Shown: positions 15,533 to 23,998, numbered from the stretch's first letter. The stretch: DNA of 39,334 nt from Centipeda periodontii DSM 2778 (GCF_000213975.1 NZ_GL892076.1:400944-440277), one strand, 5' to 3'. The notes: generated by a model not told the origin, from the letters alone. Numbers and translations are program-made.

Positions 15533-15561
15533 ATTATACCCGCAGCGAAAAATCTTGTCAA
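15533..15561 (-). promoter_or_regulatory. Consensus promoter of the antisense RNA
   Basis: Minus strand: TTGACA and TATAAT, both perfect, exactly 17 bp apart. The -35 box overlaps the stop codon of the symporter gene. Confidence 0.88.
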
Positions 15562-17006
15562 GTCTCTCTGCGCCGCTCCCACCAGCACCCCGCGAGGAAG
15601 CACAAAAGCGAAACAGTGATCCCGACGGCGATCGGATGCAGCCCGAGGGGCTTAAATCCCGCTACCATCGCCGCGCAGTAGATGACGGTGCCGCCGCCCA
15701 TTGCAGCGAGTGCGCCTGTCCTGCGCGCCCACGTCGTAAAGAGTCCGAAGACAAGCACCCAGAAGAACGCCGTCTCAAGCCCCCCGAACGCGAACATATT
15801 GATGAGCCAGATGAGGGACGGCGGCGCGACGGCGAGCACGAATACGACGATCCCCAGCGCGGCGGTCACGCCCATCGAGAGACGGCGCAGTGTTTTTTCC
15901 TCGACGAACCTGCCGCGCTTCTGCTGATGATGGAGATAGACATCCTTGACCACCGCCGACGAGGCGACGATGAGGACGCCGGAGATCGTCGAGATCGACG
16001 CCGCGAGCGGTCCGATGATCGCGAGACCCAAGAGTTCGGGCGGCATGACGCGTGCCATCAGCTGAGGAATGACCGCATCCACCCCGCCGAGCGCCTTTGC
16101 ATCGACGCCGAGCACACCGCGCCCGAGCACGCCGACGAGGTTCACGGCGATGTTCATAAAGGCAATGACGACCGTCCCGATGATCATGGCGCGGTGCATA
16201 TCGCGGCTGCTCCGGTAGCTGATGCCACGCACAACGGACTGCGGCAGCGCGATCGTGAGCGCACCCACGAGCAGCCACTGTGAGATGTAGAGCGAGACGG
16301 GCATCCGTCCCGCCGCCGTCGGCGTCAGCATCTCGGGATGTGCGGCGCGCAGATTCGCGAGAATCGCCGCGAGTCCGCCGCCCGCCTCGAGCACATAGTA
16401 GAAGAGCAGGACAATGCCGAGCATCATCACAATCGCGCAGCAGGTATCCGTCAGTGCAACGGCGCGGAATCCGCCGATCGACGTATAGACAACAACCACG
16501 ATTCCAAAGAGCACCAGCCCCAGCTCATAGCGGTAGCCCGTGACCGCAGCGAAGAGCTGCGCCCCACCGACAAACTGTGCGACCATCGACGCGGCAAAGA
16601 AGAGCACAATCACAAACGCCGCGAGCGCTGCGAGCGCATCCGATTGATAACGGTGACGGATGATGTCGACGATCGTGACGGCGTGGATGCGGCGTGCGAG
16701 CCGCGCGACCCTCTTGCCGAAGATGCCGAGCACGAGAAAAATCGTCATCGTCTGGATGACCGCCATGTAGATCCAGCCGAAGCCAATCTCGTACGCCATC
16801 CCGGGACCGCCGACGAACGAACTGACGGAGCTGTAGGTGGCGACCATTGTCATCGCGAGCACAAATGCGCCGAGCGTCTGCCCGCCGACGAAATAGCCCG
16901 CGAGGAATCCGCCCGCGTGACTCTGCCGCCGCACATAGATCCCGAGTGCGAGCATTGCCGCCATAAAGGCGAGGAGCGGCAGGAGCACCATGAGATTGCC
17001 GCTCAT
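15558..17006 (-). CDS. panF: Sodium/pantothenate symporter (PanF-like, SSF family)
   Basis: 482 residues with about 13 membrane helices; length and pattern match the sodium:solute symporter family. Motifs: FVGGQTLGAFVLAMTMVATYSSVSSFVGGPGMAYEIGFGW (N-terminal SSF block), VYTSIGGFRAVALTDT (the SSF signature near helix 6) and LLGLAIIGPLAASISTISGVLIVASSAVVKD (sodium-site Ser residues in helix 8). The preceding small gene is a YhdT-type partner, the usual neighbour of panF, which makes pantothenate (vitamin B5) the likely cargo. The start overlaps the yhdT stop by 4 bases (ATGA). Its stop codon is inside the promoter of the antisense RNA. Confidence 0.88.
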   Translation of the reverse strand: MSGNLMVLLPLLAFMAAMLALGIYVRRQSHAGGFLAGYFVGGQTLGAFVLAMTMVATYSSVSSFVGGPGMAYEIGFGWIYMAVIQTMTIFLVLGIFGKRVARLARRIHAVTIVDIIRHRYQSDALAALAAFVIVLFFAASMVAQFVGGAQLFAAVTGYRYELGLVLFGIVVVVYTSIGGFRAVALTDTCCAIVMMLGIVLLFYYVLEAGGGLAAILANLRAAHPEMLTPTAAGRMPVSLYISQWLLVGALTIALPQSVVRGISYRSSRDMHRAMIIGTVVIAFMNIAVNLVGVLGRGVLGVDAKALGGVDAVIPQLMARVMPPELLGLAIIGPLAASISTISGVLIVASSAVVKDVYLHHQQKRGRFVEEKTLRRLSMGVTAALGIVVFVLAVAPPSLIWLINMFAFGGLETAFFWVLVFGLFTTWARRTGALAAMGGGTVIYCAAMVAGFKPLGLHPIAVGITVSLLCFLAGCWWERRRET

Positions 17007-17266
17007 CGCGCCGCCCCCTCTCCGTGCCGATCATCGAGAGGAACGTCCTCTGCCGTGCACGCGAGGTACACGGCGAGCACCGCACCCACGATCAGTACGC
17101 CCACCGTGGACGTAATCGCCCAGAGCGGGAAGCCCGCGACCGTCACATCGACCTCGGCGAGACCGAAGCCGAGCGCCGTCCAGAGCACGGCAAAGAGAAC
17201 ACCTGCCGCAGCGGTACGCCTCGCCTCACGGGCGATGGCGTCCGCCGCCTTCTTTTCATCCTGCAT
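17003..17266 (-). CDS. yhdT: YhdT-like small membrane protein (DUF997)
   Basis: 87 residues, ATG after AGGAGG (4-5 bases). The frame is open 13 codons further upstream but lacks a ribosome site. Two membrane helices (about 18-38 and 47-70), with FAVLWTALGFGLAEVDVTVAGFPLWAI between them, as in YhdT proteins encoded just before panF in many bacteria. Probably a subunit or assembly partner of the symporter. It is the first gene of the two-gene operon. Confidence 0.85.
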   Translation of the reverse strand: MQDEKKAADAIAREARRTAAAGVLFAVLWTALGFGLAEVDVTVAGFPLWAITSTVGVLIVGAVLAVYLACTAEDVPLDDRHGEGAAR

Positions 17267-17338
17267 GATGAACCTCCTATAGAGTTTTCGCCGTCGGAGG
17301 TACAAGACTCTCCGCGACTCCTTTGCAAATACCGCCCT

Positions 17339-17367
17339 ATCCTACCACATCTTTTTGCGGCACGCAA
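17339..17367 (-). promoter_or_regulatory. Likely promoter of yhdT-panF
   Basis: Minus strand TTGCGT and TAGGAT with 17 bp spacing. Confidence 0.5.
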
Positions 17368-17445
17368 TCATCCTTTGTTCAAAATCTTTGCTGTATACGG
17401 GGAGGTTCCTCCGATGAGATTTTTGATACATAACGATAAAACATC

Positions 17446-17474
17446 TTGATTCCTTCCCGAAAACAGTATAGAAT
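17446..17474 (+). promoter_or_regulatory. Promoter of the chemoreceptor gene
   Basis: TTGATT and TAGAAT with 17 bp spacing. Upstream, GGAGG-TT-CCTCC (17402-17413) is a small palindrome of unknown role. The rest of the 17267-17513 gap holds nothing else that I recognise. Confidence 0.6.
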
Positions 17475-17513
17475 TGAAAATATCTATAGAATTTATGAAA
17501 GGGAGAGAGAATT

Positions 17514-19487
17514 TTGGGTATTAAACAGAAACTGCTCCTGATGGGGACACTCATGGCGCTGCTTGTCGTGACGATCTGCGGAATCGGCTACTACAAGGCG
17601 CAGGACGCCCTCACAGAGAGCACCTCCGGGGAGATCAACGCACTCCTCAACATCGAGGCAAAGGATCTCAACACATGGCTCGTTCAGAAAGAGCAGCAGG
17701 CGGTGAGCGCTGCGAATCTGCTTGAGGCATATGACGGCAGCCCCGTCATGATGGATCGCCAGATGATGAGTCTCGCCGCAGATGACAAGGATGTCCTCGA
17801 CCTCGCGAACGGTACCGAGGACGGTCGCTTCATCAGCTGGAACGACGGTGACATCTCCGCGATCGACCCGCGCGGGCGCAACTGGTATAAAGACGCCAAG
17901 GCAGCGGGCAAGCCGATCTTCACTGAGGTCTATCAGGACGCGGTGTCTAAGAAGATGGTTATCTCCGTCGCTGTTCCCTACTATGGGAAGAACGGTACAT
18001 TCAGGGGTGCGGTCTGCTCCGACCTCACACTCGACATCCTCGACGCACGCGTCAAAGAGCTGAAATATCACGGTGAGGGCGCGGGGATCATCGTCGACCC
18101 GAGCGGTCTTATCATCGCCTCCACCGAGGGACTGGCGATGCACAAAACCGATGAGAATCCTGTCCTAAAAGAGCGTTTCCCCGAAATGCTGAAAAACAAA
18201 AACGGTTACTTTGCCATGGAGAAAGACGGTCAGCAGCAGATCATCGCGTACTCGACCGTTCCCTCCACCGGTTGGATCATTGCCATTGCAGTGCCTGAGA
18301 GCGTCGCATTCGCACAGCTCGTAGGGCTGAAGGTGACGTACGGGGTGCTGACCGTTCTCGGCATCCTGCTCGTTGCAGGCATCATCATCGCCCTCCTGCG
18401 CTTCGCCGTAGCCATCACGGGAGCGACCGAACGACTCATGCACCATGTCGGTGCGCTGGCAAAGGGCGAGCTGAACCTCTCCGACCTCCCCGTCACATCG
18501 CAGGATGAGCTTGGACAGCTCGCAGCGAACTTCAACACCATGATGAAGAGCATCCGCGATGTCATCCGTCAGGTTGCGGGCACGGCGGAGCAGCTCGCCG
18601 CCGCCTCCGAGCAGCTGACGGCGGGCGCGCATCAGATGGCAGAGTCCGCCACCGAGATTGCGGGCACCGTTGCAAACGTCGCCGACGGAACGGAAAAACA
18701 GCTTGAGAGCATTGCAGGCGCAAAGAAAAACATCGGCATCGTCTGCGGCGACATCGAGAGCGTCACAGACAAGGCGGGACGTGTTGCCGACGGCTCCATC
18801 CGCACGGCAGATGCCGCTGCGAAGGGCGAAAGCCTCATGAACGAAGCCATGCAGAAGATGACAGGCATCGAGCAAAGCGTACTGCGCTCCGCCGAGGTCG
18901 TCCAGAAACTAGGCGAAAGCTCCAAGCAAATCGGTGAGATCGTCGAGACCATCTCCGCCATCGCCGAGCAGACGAACCTCCTCGCCCTCAACGCCGCCAT
19001 TGAGGCGGCACGCGCGGGCGAGACGGGACGCGGCTTTGCCGTCGTCGCCGAGGAGGTCCGAAAGCTCGCCGAGCAGTCGCGTGAGGCAGCCGACCAGATC
19101 AAGGAGCGCATCGCGAGCGTTCAGCACGACACGGTACAGGCAGTCACCGCCATGCAGAACGGCACCACCGAGGTGCAGGAGGGCGCGACCGCCATTCACG
19201 AGGTCGGCACGCAGTTCGAGAGCATCATGCACATGGTCGAGGAGATCAAGGAGCAGATAGCAGACATCAACAGCTCCATGCAGACCGTCACAAAGGGAAC
19301 GGAACTGATCGTTCAGTCCGCGACCATGGTCAATGAGATCACGGAGAAGACTGCCGATCACATGCAGAACATCTCCTCCTCGTCCCAGTCACAGTCCGCA
19401 TCGAGCGAAGAGATCGCCTCCGCCTCCCAGTCGCTCGCCATGCTCGCGACCGACCTACAGAACACCACGAACAAGTTCAAACTCTAA
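17514..19487 (+). CDS. Methyl-accepting chemotaxis protein (Cache-type sensor)
   Basis: 657 residues from a TTG start 7 bases after AGGGAGAG; the next ATG is 8 codons inside the first helix, so TTG gives the proper positively charged N-terminus ([11 protein letters not shown]). Helix 1 about 7-29; periplasmic Cache-type sensor 30-275 with the conserved [21 protein letters not shown] and [12 protein letters not shown] blocks (as in double-Cache receptors); helix 2 about 277-301; HAMP about 302-356; long coiled-coil signalling domain with the hairpin tip [20 protein letters not shown] near 484-503. It controls CheA and so flagellar rotation. Ligand unknown; the Cache type suggests a small organic molecule. 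Monocistronic, ends in a repeated-type terminator. Confidence 0.95.
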   Translation: MGIKQKLLLMGTLMALLVVTICGIGYYKAQDALTESTSGEINALLNIEAKDLNTWLVQKEQQAVSAANLLEAYDGSPVMMDRQMMSLAADDKDVLDLANGTEDGRFISWNDGDISAIDPRGRNWYKDAKAAGKPIFTEVYQDAVSKKMVISVAVPYYGKNGTFRGAVCSDLTLDILDARVKELKYHGEGAGIIVDPSGLIIASTEGLAMHKTDENPVLKERFPEMLKNKNGYFAMEKDGQQQIIAYSTVPSTGWIIAIAVPESVAFAQLVGLKVTYGVLTVLGILLVAGIIIALLRFAVAITGATERLMHHVGALAKGELNLSDLPVTSQDELGQLAANFNTMMKSIRDVIRQVAGTAEQLAAASEQLTAGAHQMAESATEIAGTVANVADGTEKQLESIAGAKKNIGIVCGDIESVTDKAGRVADGSIRTADAAAKGESLMNEAMQKMTGIEQSVLRSAEVVQKLGESSKQIGEIVETISAIAEQTNLLALNAAIEAARAGETGRGFAVVAEEVRKLAEQSREAADQIKERIASVQHDTVQAVTAMQNGTTEVQEGATAIHEVGTQFESIMHMVEEIKEQIADINSSMQTVTKGTELIVQSATMVNEITEKTADHMQNISSSSQSQSASSEEIASASQSLAMLATDLQNTTNKFKL

Positions 19488-19501
19488 GCGCATACGGAAC
19501 G

Positions 19502-19541
19502 GGGCTGTTGCACGAAGCTGGAAAACTTCGTGCAACAGCCC
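19502..19541 (+). terminator. Terminator of the chemoreceptor gene (repeated GGGCTGTTGC type)
   Basis: GGGCTGTTGCACGAAG / CTTCGTGCAACAGCCC, a 16-bp perfect stem with loop CTGGAAAA. The T-run is weak (TTGTCGTT). The right-hand sequence CGTGCAACAGCCC recurs at 19696-19708, so the stem can also enclose the whole repeat that follows. Confidence 0.8.
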
Positions 19542-19568
19542 TTGTCGTTATGTCAGCAGTATCGCTAC

Positions 19569-19711
19569 AAGCGCCCCTTCCACCGCTTACGCGGTCCCCC
19601 TCCCCCGCTCTGGCGGGGGAGGCTAGGATTATGGTATCTTAGCTTCCCCCGCCAGAGCGGGGGAAGTGGCGAGCGCAGCGAGCCGATAGGGGCGCTCGTG
19701 CAACAGCCCCA
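19569..19711. repeat. REP-like double unit 3, head-to-head
   Basis: Left half reversed (GCGCCCCTTCCACCGC, ACCGC-GTAA-GCGGT hairpin, CCTCCCCCGC-TCTG-GCGGGGGAGG hairpin), a 20-base spacer, then right half forward (CTTCCCCCGC/GCGGGGGAAG hairpin, then GGC-GA-GC-GCA-GC-GA-GCC). Bases 19591-19702 are identical to 39194-39305. Confidence 0.92.
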
Positions 19712-19730
19712 TTTTTAGAAAGGAATTTTC

Positions 19731-20483
19731 ATGACCGACATCATCGACATCCACACGCACAGCATCGCCAGCATGCACGCCTACAGCACCATCCACGAGA
19801 TGGCGACTGCGGCAAAGGCAAAGGGGCTCGCACTCCTCGGCATCTCCGATCACGCACCTGCCCTGCCCGGCACCTTCCACGAAATGTACTTCTGCAACTT
19901 CAAGGTCATCCGTCCTGCTGCCTACGGCATCGACATTATCATGGGCGCGGAGCTGAACGTCATGGACTACGAGGGCAGCGTCGACCTGTCCGAGCGCATT
20001 CTCCAAAAGATGCACTACGCCATCGCGAGCCTGCACGATCTCGTCATCACTCCCGGCACGCAGGAGGAAAACACGCGTGCCCTCATCGGTGCCATGGCGA
20101 ATCCCTACGTCGTCATCATCGGTCACCCCGACAACCCCGGCTATCCGATTGACTTCGATGCCCTCGCACGCGCCGCCGCCGAGCATCACGTCCTCATCGA
20201 GGCGAACAATTCCTCACATAACCCGAATGGCCCCCGCAAGGGCTCGGAGCTCCTCGCACGGGATCTCCTCGCCGCATGCCGCCGCCACGGTGCACACATT
20301 ATCATCGGCAGCGACGCCCACATCGACATCGACGTGGGCGAACACTGTCATACGCACGCCATCCTCGATGAGATCAACTTCCCCGCAGAGCTTGTGCTGA
20401 ACAGCGATCCCGCACGCCTCAAGGCATGGATTGCGGAGCGCCATGCGCGGAACGGCGTGCACGGTCTTCCTTATTCTTCCTGA
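19731..20483 (+). CDS. PHP-domain phosphoesterase (YcdX-like)
   Basis: 250 residues, ATG 6-7 bases after AAAGGAA. Polymerase-and-histidinol-phosphatase fold with the metal-binding set: DIHTHS (His8, His10), ISDHAP, IMGAELN (Glu), SLHDLV, IGHPDNP and IGSDAHI. The trinuclear-zinc YcdX type is favoured over histidinol phosphatase by length (about 245) and by GHPDNPGYPIDF. The substrate of YcdX proteins is not well defined. Its leader is the repeat at 19569-19711, so it may be transcribed by read-through from the chemoreceptor promoter or from an unseen promoter within the repeat. Confidence 0.88.
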   Translation: MTDIIDIHTHSIASMHAYSTIHEMATAAKAKGLALLGISDHAPALPGTFHEMYFCNFKVIRPAAYGIDIIMGAELNVMDYEGSVDLSERILQKMHYAIASLHDLVITPGTQEENTRALIGAMANPYVVIIGHPDNPGYPIDFDALARAAAEHHVLIEANNSSHNPNGPRKGSELLARDLLAACRRHGAHIIIGSDAHIDIDVGEHCHTHAILDEINFPAELVLNSDPARLKAWIAERHARNGVHGLPYSS

Positions 20484-20498
20484 AATGCCATAATCCTA

Positions 20499-20661
20499 GG
20501 GAATCGCTGATAAAATGAAGTCCGTCGAATTGGTACAGATTTTTTGTCCTGTCAAGGAGACAAACCGGACGCATAGCAAAAGCTATGTGGAGGATTTGTC
20601 GACAAAGACAGGGCGAAAAAGATGTGCTAAGACGGCGCGGCTGAATTTATCAGTGCTTCCC
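20499..20661. mobile_element. MITE-like element, complete copy B
   Basis: 163 bp with inverted ends GGGAATCGCTGATAAAAT and, reversed, GGGAAGCACTGATAAATT, flanked on both sides by TA (20497-20498 and 20662-20663), consistent with a TA target duplication as made by IS630/mariner-type transposases. It is copy A in the reverse orientation. The internal hairpin keeps its stem (CATAGC/GCTATG) with a different loop. It abuts a REP-like unit, as if inserted at its edge. Confidence 0.85.
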
Positions 20662-20662
20662 T

Positions 20663-20721
20663 AGCCTCCCCCGTGCGGCACGGGGGAGGGGGACCGCGCA
20701 AGCGGTGGAAGGGGCGCTTGT
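20663..20721 (+). repeat. REP-like single unit 4
   Basis: CCTCCCCCGTG-CGG-CACGGGGGAGG hairpin followed by ACCGC-GCAA-GCGGT and GGAAGGGGCGCTTGTAGCGATA. Confidence 0.88.
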
Positions 20722-20748
20722 AGCGATACCGCTGACATAATGACAAGG

Positions 20749-20791
20749 GTGCCCTACGAGGCTAAAAAGCTTCGTAGGGCAGTCCCTTTTT
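20749..20791. terminator. Terminator downstream of the TonB receptor
   Basis: GCCCTACGAGGC / GCTTCGTAGGGC, 12-bp stem with one mismatch and loop TAAAAA. It stands 11 bases after the receptor stop on the minus strand; TTTTTA follows on the plus side. Confidence 0.7.
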
Positions 20792-20801
20792 AGATTCTTT
20801 G

Positions 20802-23024
20802 TCAAAACTCATACGTCAGCCCGAGCCAGTAGCTGCGACGCGCCATATAGGAGCCGCCCGCGATGCCGTCGGCATCGAGATCGTCATAGTAGACGTTGTA
20901 GTTCGCAGAGCCGACCGCCGTCGTGCGATCGAAATTGCGATTCAGCAGATTGTTCACGGCGAACTGCACACTGAGTCCATCGCGCAGCTTATGTGTCACG
21001 CCCATATTGACAACCGTGAACGGGCGATACGTCGAGGCGAGCCCCGCCGCCTGCTTTGAGCGGTACATCCCGCTGCGGTACTGCGCCGTCATCCAGACAT
21101 CGGTCGCCTCCGCCGGCGTCCAGTCGAGCCGCAGATTGACCGCCTGCTTCGGCGTCGAGCGCAGTGGCTGTCCCACATTCTTTCCACTCTTGATCCGGCT
21201 CGTGAGGAACGTCCAGTTCAGCCCCGCCGAGAGTTTCGGAGCGAGCGTGAACTTCGTCCCGAGCTCCACGCCGTGAATGCGCGCCCTGCCGACATTCTCA
21301 TAGGTACGCACGGCGCCGACGCCTGCGACATTCACAGCGTCGCTGAGATCGATCTTGTTCTTAAAATCCGTGTGGAAGAACGTCAGATGTGCATCCGTTC
21401 CGTGGCCACTCCGATAGTAAAGCCCAAGTTCCTGCGTCGTCGATTTCTCCGGTGTCAGCCCCGTATTCCCACGATAGACCTCGCCCGTGATATTGAGATG
21501 GACATCGACGGGCGCAGACTGGAGCATCGTCGGCGCCTTGTAGCCCGTCGCGATGCCGCCCTTCACCGTGAAATGACGGTCCGGCATGTAGATCAGATAG
21601 CCGCGCGGGCTGAGATTGTCGTCGTAGTCCTCGGGATGTTCGTAGCGCAGCCCGTAGGTGAAGACCAGCTTCTTCGAGAGCGCCCACGTATCCTCACCGT
21701 AGAGCGCCCAACTCGTGCGCGAGAGGCTGCCGTTGTCGTTCGAGCTGCGCCGTTGCATCAGATTGCGGAACATCATCTGCATCGGGGGCGGCAGCATCGA
21801 AAGAGAGGTCGGCTGTAGCCGGCGCATCAGATGATAGTCCACGCTCTCCCGCTGCCAGCGTCCGCCCACGGTCAATGTATGTGCATCGCTGAGATCCGCG
21901 ACATACTTCGTATCGTAGGTAACGAAATCATTTTTGACACGGTTGCGGATCGTTGATTTGATCGGAATAAAGATGTGCGGGATCGGGGAGGGATTTGCCG
22001 TGCCTGCCAGATTCGCATCGAAGTGCATCTCGTTGCGCAGGAAGGACAGCGTATTCGTCCATGTCCCATCCCTTCCGACCTTGTTCTCTGCACCGAGCAC
22101 AATCTTCGTGCGGTCAAAGCGCTGTGACAGATCGCCGAGGAGATTCGTTCGTACGAACGCATTCGGAATGGGTGCCGGCATCTGCCCACGCTGTGCAAAA
22201 TCACCATCGCGCATATTCTGTCCACGGTCGATGTCGAGATAGTAGCTCTGCCCCGCAGCGGGCGTATAGGTCAGACGCGTCCCGAGATTCCAGTTGTCGT
22301 AGTCGCGCTTCTCCTTGTCGATGCCGAACGCCGACGCGCCACGCTTTAAGTAGCTGCCGCGCAGTTGCAGACCGACCTTCTCCTTCGTGATGGGACCTGC
22401 GACATTGAACGAATACTTCATCGTATTCGACTTATTCTCTGTCGTCTCAAAGAGACTGCCCACCGAAACCGACCCGTGGAACTCGTCCGTCACCTTCTTC
22501 GTGATGATATTGATGACGCCGCCCATCGCATCCGAACCGTAGAGCGTCGACATCGGACCGCGCACCACCTCGATGCGCTCGATCTGACTCGGCGCAGGGA
22601 GACTCGTATTCGCGAGCTGGTTAAAGCTGCGCATCATACCGCCCGCAATCCCCGGCCCCGACTGCGCCACGCCGTCCACGAGGATGAGCGTGTGGGCATC
22701 GCTCATGCCGCGAATCGAGACCGCAGGCGTGTCAAAGCGCCCCGTCGCACCAAACGTATCAACGCCCTCAATCGTATCGAGCACCTGCCTGAGATCCGTA
22801 TAGCCGCGCTGCATGATCTCATCCGACTGGATGACCGTAATGCTTGCGGGCGCATAGCGCGGATCCTCCTCGAAGCCGGACGCCGTCACGACGACTGCAT
22901 CCGTCTTGTACGTCTGCGCCGCAACATCCGCCGCCGGCACATCGGCGGCACAGGCAGCCCCCGTCCATCCGGAAAGTGTGAATGCGACAGCCGCCGCAAG
23001 CGCTCGTTTCTCTCTCAATCGCAT
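20802..23024 (-). CDS. TonB-dependent outer-membrane receptor
   Basis: 740 residues; ATG after GAGGAGG. Signal peptide 1-26 (ACAA/ADV), then the TonB box region (TDAVVVTASGFEED), the plug domain (ITVIQSDEIMQRGYTDLRQVLDTIEGV, VSIRGM, RIEVVRGPMSTLYGSDAMGGVINIIT) and a 22-strand barrel ending in RRSYWLGLTYEF with terminal Phe. The GTFDR-like barrel region LFFTYGLRYEHPEDYDDNLSPR and NPEKS-like TPEKSTTQELGLYYR are typical of CirA/FepA-type receptors, so ferric siderophore, haem or another metal complex is a reasonable cargo. No exbB/tonB or ABC genes are in the window. It is preceded by a methyltransferase gene in the same orientation with only 68 bases between, probably one operon. Confidence 0.93.
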   Translation of the reverse strand: MRLREKRALAAAVAFTLSGWTGAACAADVPAADVAAQTYKTDAVVVTASGFEEDPRYAPASITVIQSDEIMQRGYTDLRQVLDTIEGVDTFGATGRFDTPAVSIRGMSDAHTLILVDGVAQSGPGIAGGMMRSFNQLANTSLPAPSQIERIEVVRGPMSTLYGSDAMGGVINIITKKVTDEFHGSVSVGSLFETTENKSNTMKYSFNVAGPITKEKVGLQLRGSYLKRGASAFGIDKEKRDYDNWNLGTRLTYTPAAGQSYYLDIDRGQNMRDGDFAQRGQMPAPIPNAFVRTNLLGDLSQRFDRTKIVLGAENKVGRDGTWTNTLSFLRNEMHFDANLAGTANPSPIPHIFIPIKSTIRNRVKNDFVTYDTKYVADLSDAHTLTVGGRWQRESVDYHLMRRLQPTSLSMLPPPMQMMFRNLMQRRSSNDNGSLSRTSWALYGEDTWALSKKLVFTYGLRYEHPEDYDDNLSPRGYLIYMPDRHFTVKGGIATGYKAPTMLQSAPVDVHLNITGEVYRGNTGLTPEKSTTQELGLYYRSGHGTDAHLTFFHTDFKNKIDLSDAVNVAGVGAVRTYENVGRARIHGVELGTKFTLAPKLSAGLNWTFLTSRIKSGKNVGQPLRSTPKQAVNLRLDWTPAEATDVWMTAQYRSGMYRSKQAAGLASTYRPFTVVNMGVTHKLRDGLSVQFAVNNLLNRNFDRTTAVGSANYNVYYDDLDADGIAGGSYMARRSYWLGLTYEF

Positions 23025-23092
23025 GATCGTTCCTCCTCATCCATAAAGCAAACAACACCTTCGCCCGCTCTCCCAAAGAGGCAAAGCCATCG

Positions 23093-23863
23093 TTACTTTC
23101 TGCTCACGACTGCGATATACGAGAACTCCTTATTATGGTCGAAGAAGAAATTGAACATCTTGCGGAAACGGTCGATGTTCTCCGTGCGCAGACCATTGCG
23201 GATGATCTTCATCGCCCCGTCAAACCCCTCATCGCGCACCAAACCCGCAGGATCGAGCAGCGTCATATCGCCCGTCTGCACCTCGGTCACAAAGCCCGCG
23301 TCATGGAACAGCTTCTCCCAGAGCGCGTGCGGGAGCGGATCGACATTTACATTGATCGCGCGCGAGATGCCCGCGCGCAGCTCCGCCGCCTCCGCCTCAT
23401 CCGCCACGCGCAGCGCAACATCGTGCGTGAGGAGCACGCCGCCCGGCTTCAGCACGCGGAAGTACTCGGCAATCGCCTTTGCCTTGTTCTCGCGCGGCAG
23501 CATCGTCAGCATCGCCTCATTGATGACCACATCGAACGACGCATCGGGGAAGGGCAGTGCCATCGCGTTCCCCTCCACCACATCAATCACGTCCGTCAGC
23601 CCGTGCTTCTCGATGTTCGCACGCGCCTTCTCAAGCGCGGCGGGGTTCATGTCCAGCCCCGTGATGCGGCAGCCGTGCGCCTCCGCGAGCGCGATCATCG
23701 TCGTCCCCATATTGCACGCCACCTCAAGCACGCGCGTATCCGCCGTAAAGTCAACGTGCCCCAGCAGCCACTCCGTCGCCTCACGCCCGCCCGGACGCAG
23801 CCGTGTCTTGCCCAGACGTGCGAGGAACTCATGCCCCGGTTCGTGCTTCTTCTCTTCTGCCAT
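23093..23863 (-). CDS. Class I SAM-dependent methyltransferase
   Basis: 256 residues. Start chosen at MAEEKK, 8 bases after GGGAG; an ATG five codons earlier has no ribosome site. Rossmann-type motifs: VLEVACNMGTTMIALAE (motif I, about 45-61, with an unusual N in place of the second G), ITGLDMNPAALEKAR (acidic motif II end), VVEGNAMALPFPDASFDVVINEAML (motifs II-III) and LKPGGVLLTHDVAL. Related to UbiE/Methyltransf_11 small-molecule methylases; substrate unknown. It is the first gene of an apparent operon with the TonB receptor. Confidence 0.88.
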   Translation of the reverse strand: MAEEKKHEPGHEFLARLGKTRLRPGGREATEWLLGHVDFTADTRVLEVACNMGTTMIALAEAHGCRITGLDMNPAALEKARANIEKHGLTDVIDVVEGNAMALPFPDASFDVVINEAMLTMLPRENKAKAIAEYFRVLKPGGVLLTHDVALRVADEAEAAELRAGISRAINVNVDPLPHALWEKLFHDAGFVTEVQTGDMTLLDPAGLVRDEGFDGAMKIIRNGLRTENIDRFRKMFNFFFDHNKEFSYIAVVSRK

Positions 23864-23887
23864 GTGGATCGCTCCCATCTATATGAT

Positions 23888-23919
23888 TGAAAACAACTTT
23901 CATCGATGAGGCTAGTATA
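23888..23919 (-). promoter_or_regulatory. Promoter region of the methyltransferase-receptor operon
   Basis: Minus-strand -10 TATACT (23914-23919) without a clear -35, followed by TGAAA-ACAAC-TTTCA (23888-23902), a 5-5-5 inverted repeat just downstream of the expected start. The palindrome could be an operator. Confidence 0.4.
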
Positions 23920-23971
23920 GATGAGAATGCTTCGCGATTCTGTTGCAAAAGTCACACGCCCGAAAAAAGCG

Positions 23972-23998
23972 CAAAAAAAGAAGGGGCAAATGCCCCTT
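23972..23998 (-). terminator. Rho-independent terminator (minus strand)
   Basis: AAGGGGCA-AA/TT-TGCCCCTT stem followed on the minus strand by CTTTTTTT. It would end transcripts that leave the antitoxin gene through the repeat at 24035-24192. Confidence 0.85.

Noticed and set aside
17395-17420. Riboswitch or attenuator upstream of the chemoreceptor
   Set aside because: Only a 5-bp GGAGG/CCTCC palindrome, located upstream of the likely promoter; no recognisable aptamer.
22365-23909. 514-codon plus-strand frame across the TonB receptor and methyltransferase
   Set aside because: Covers parts of two good minus-strand genes and has Ser/Arg-rich composition typical of a shadow frame.
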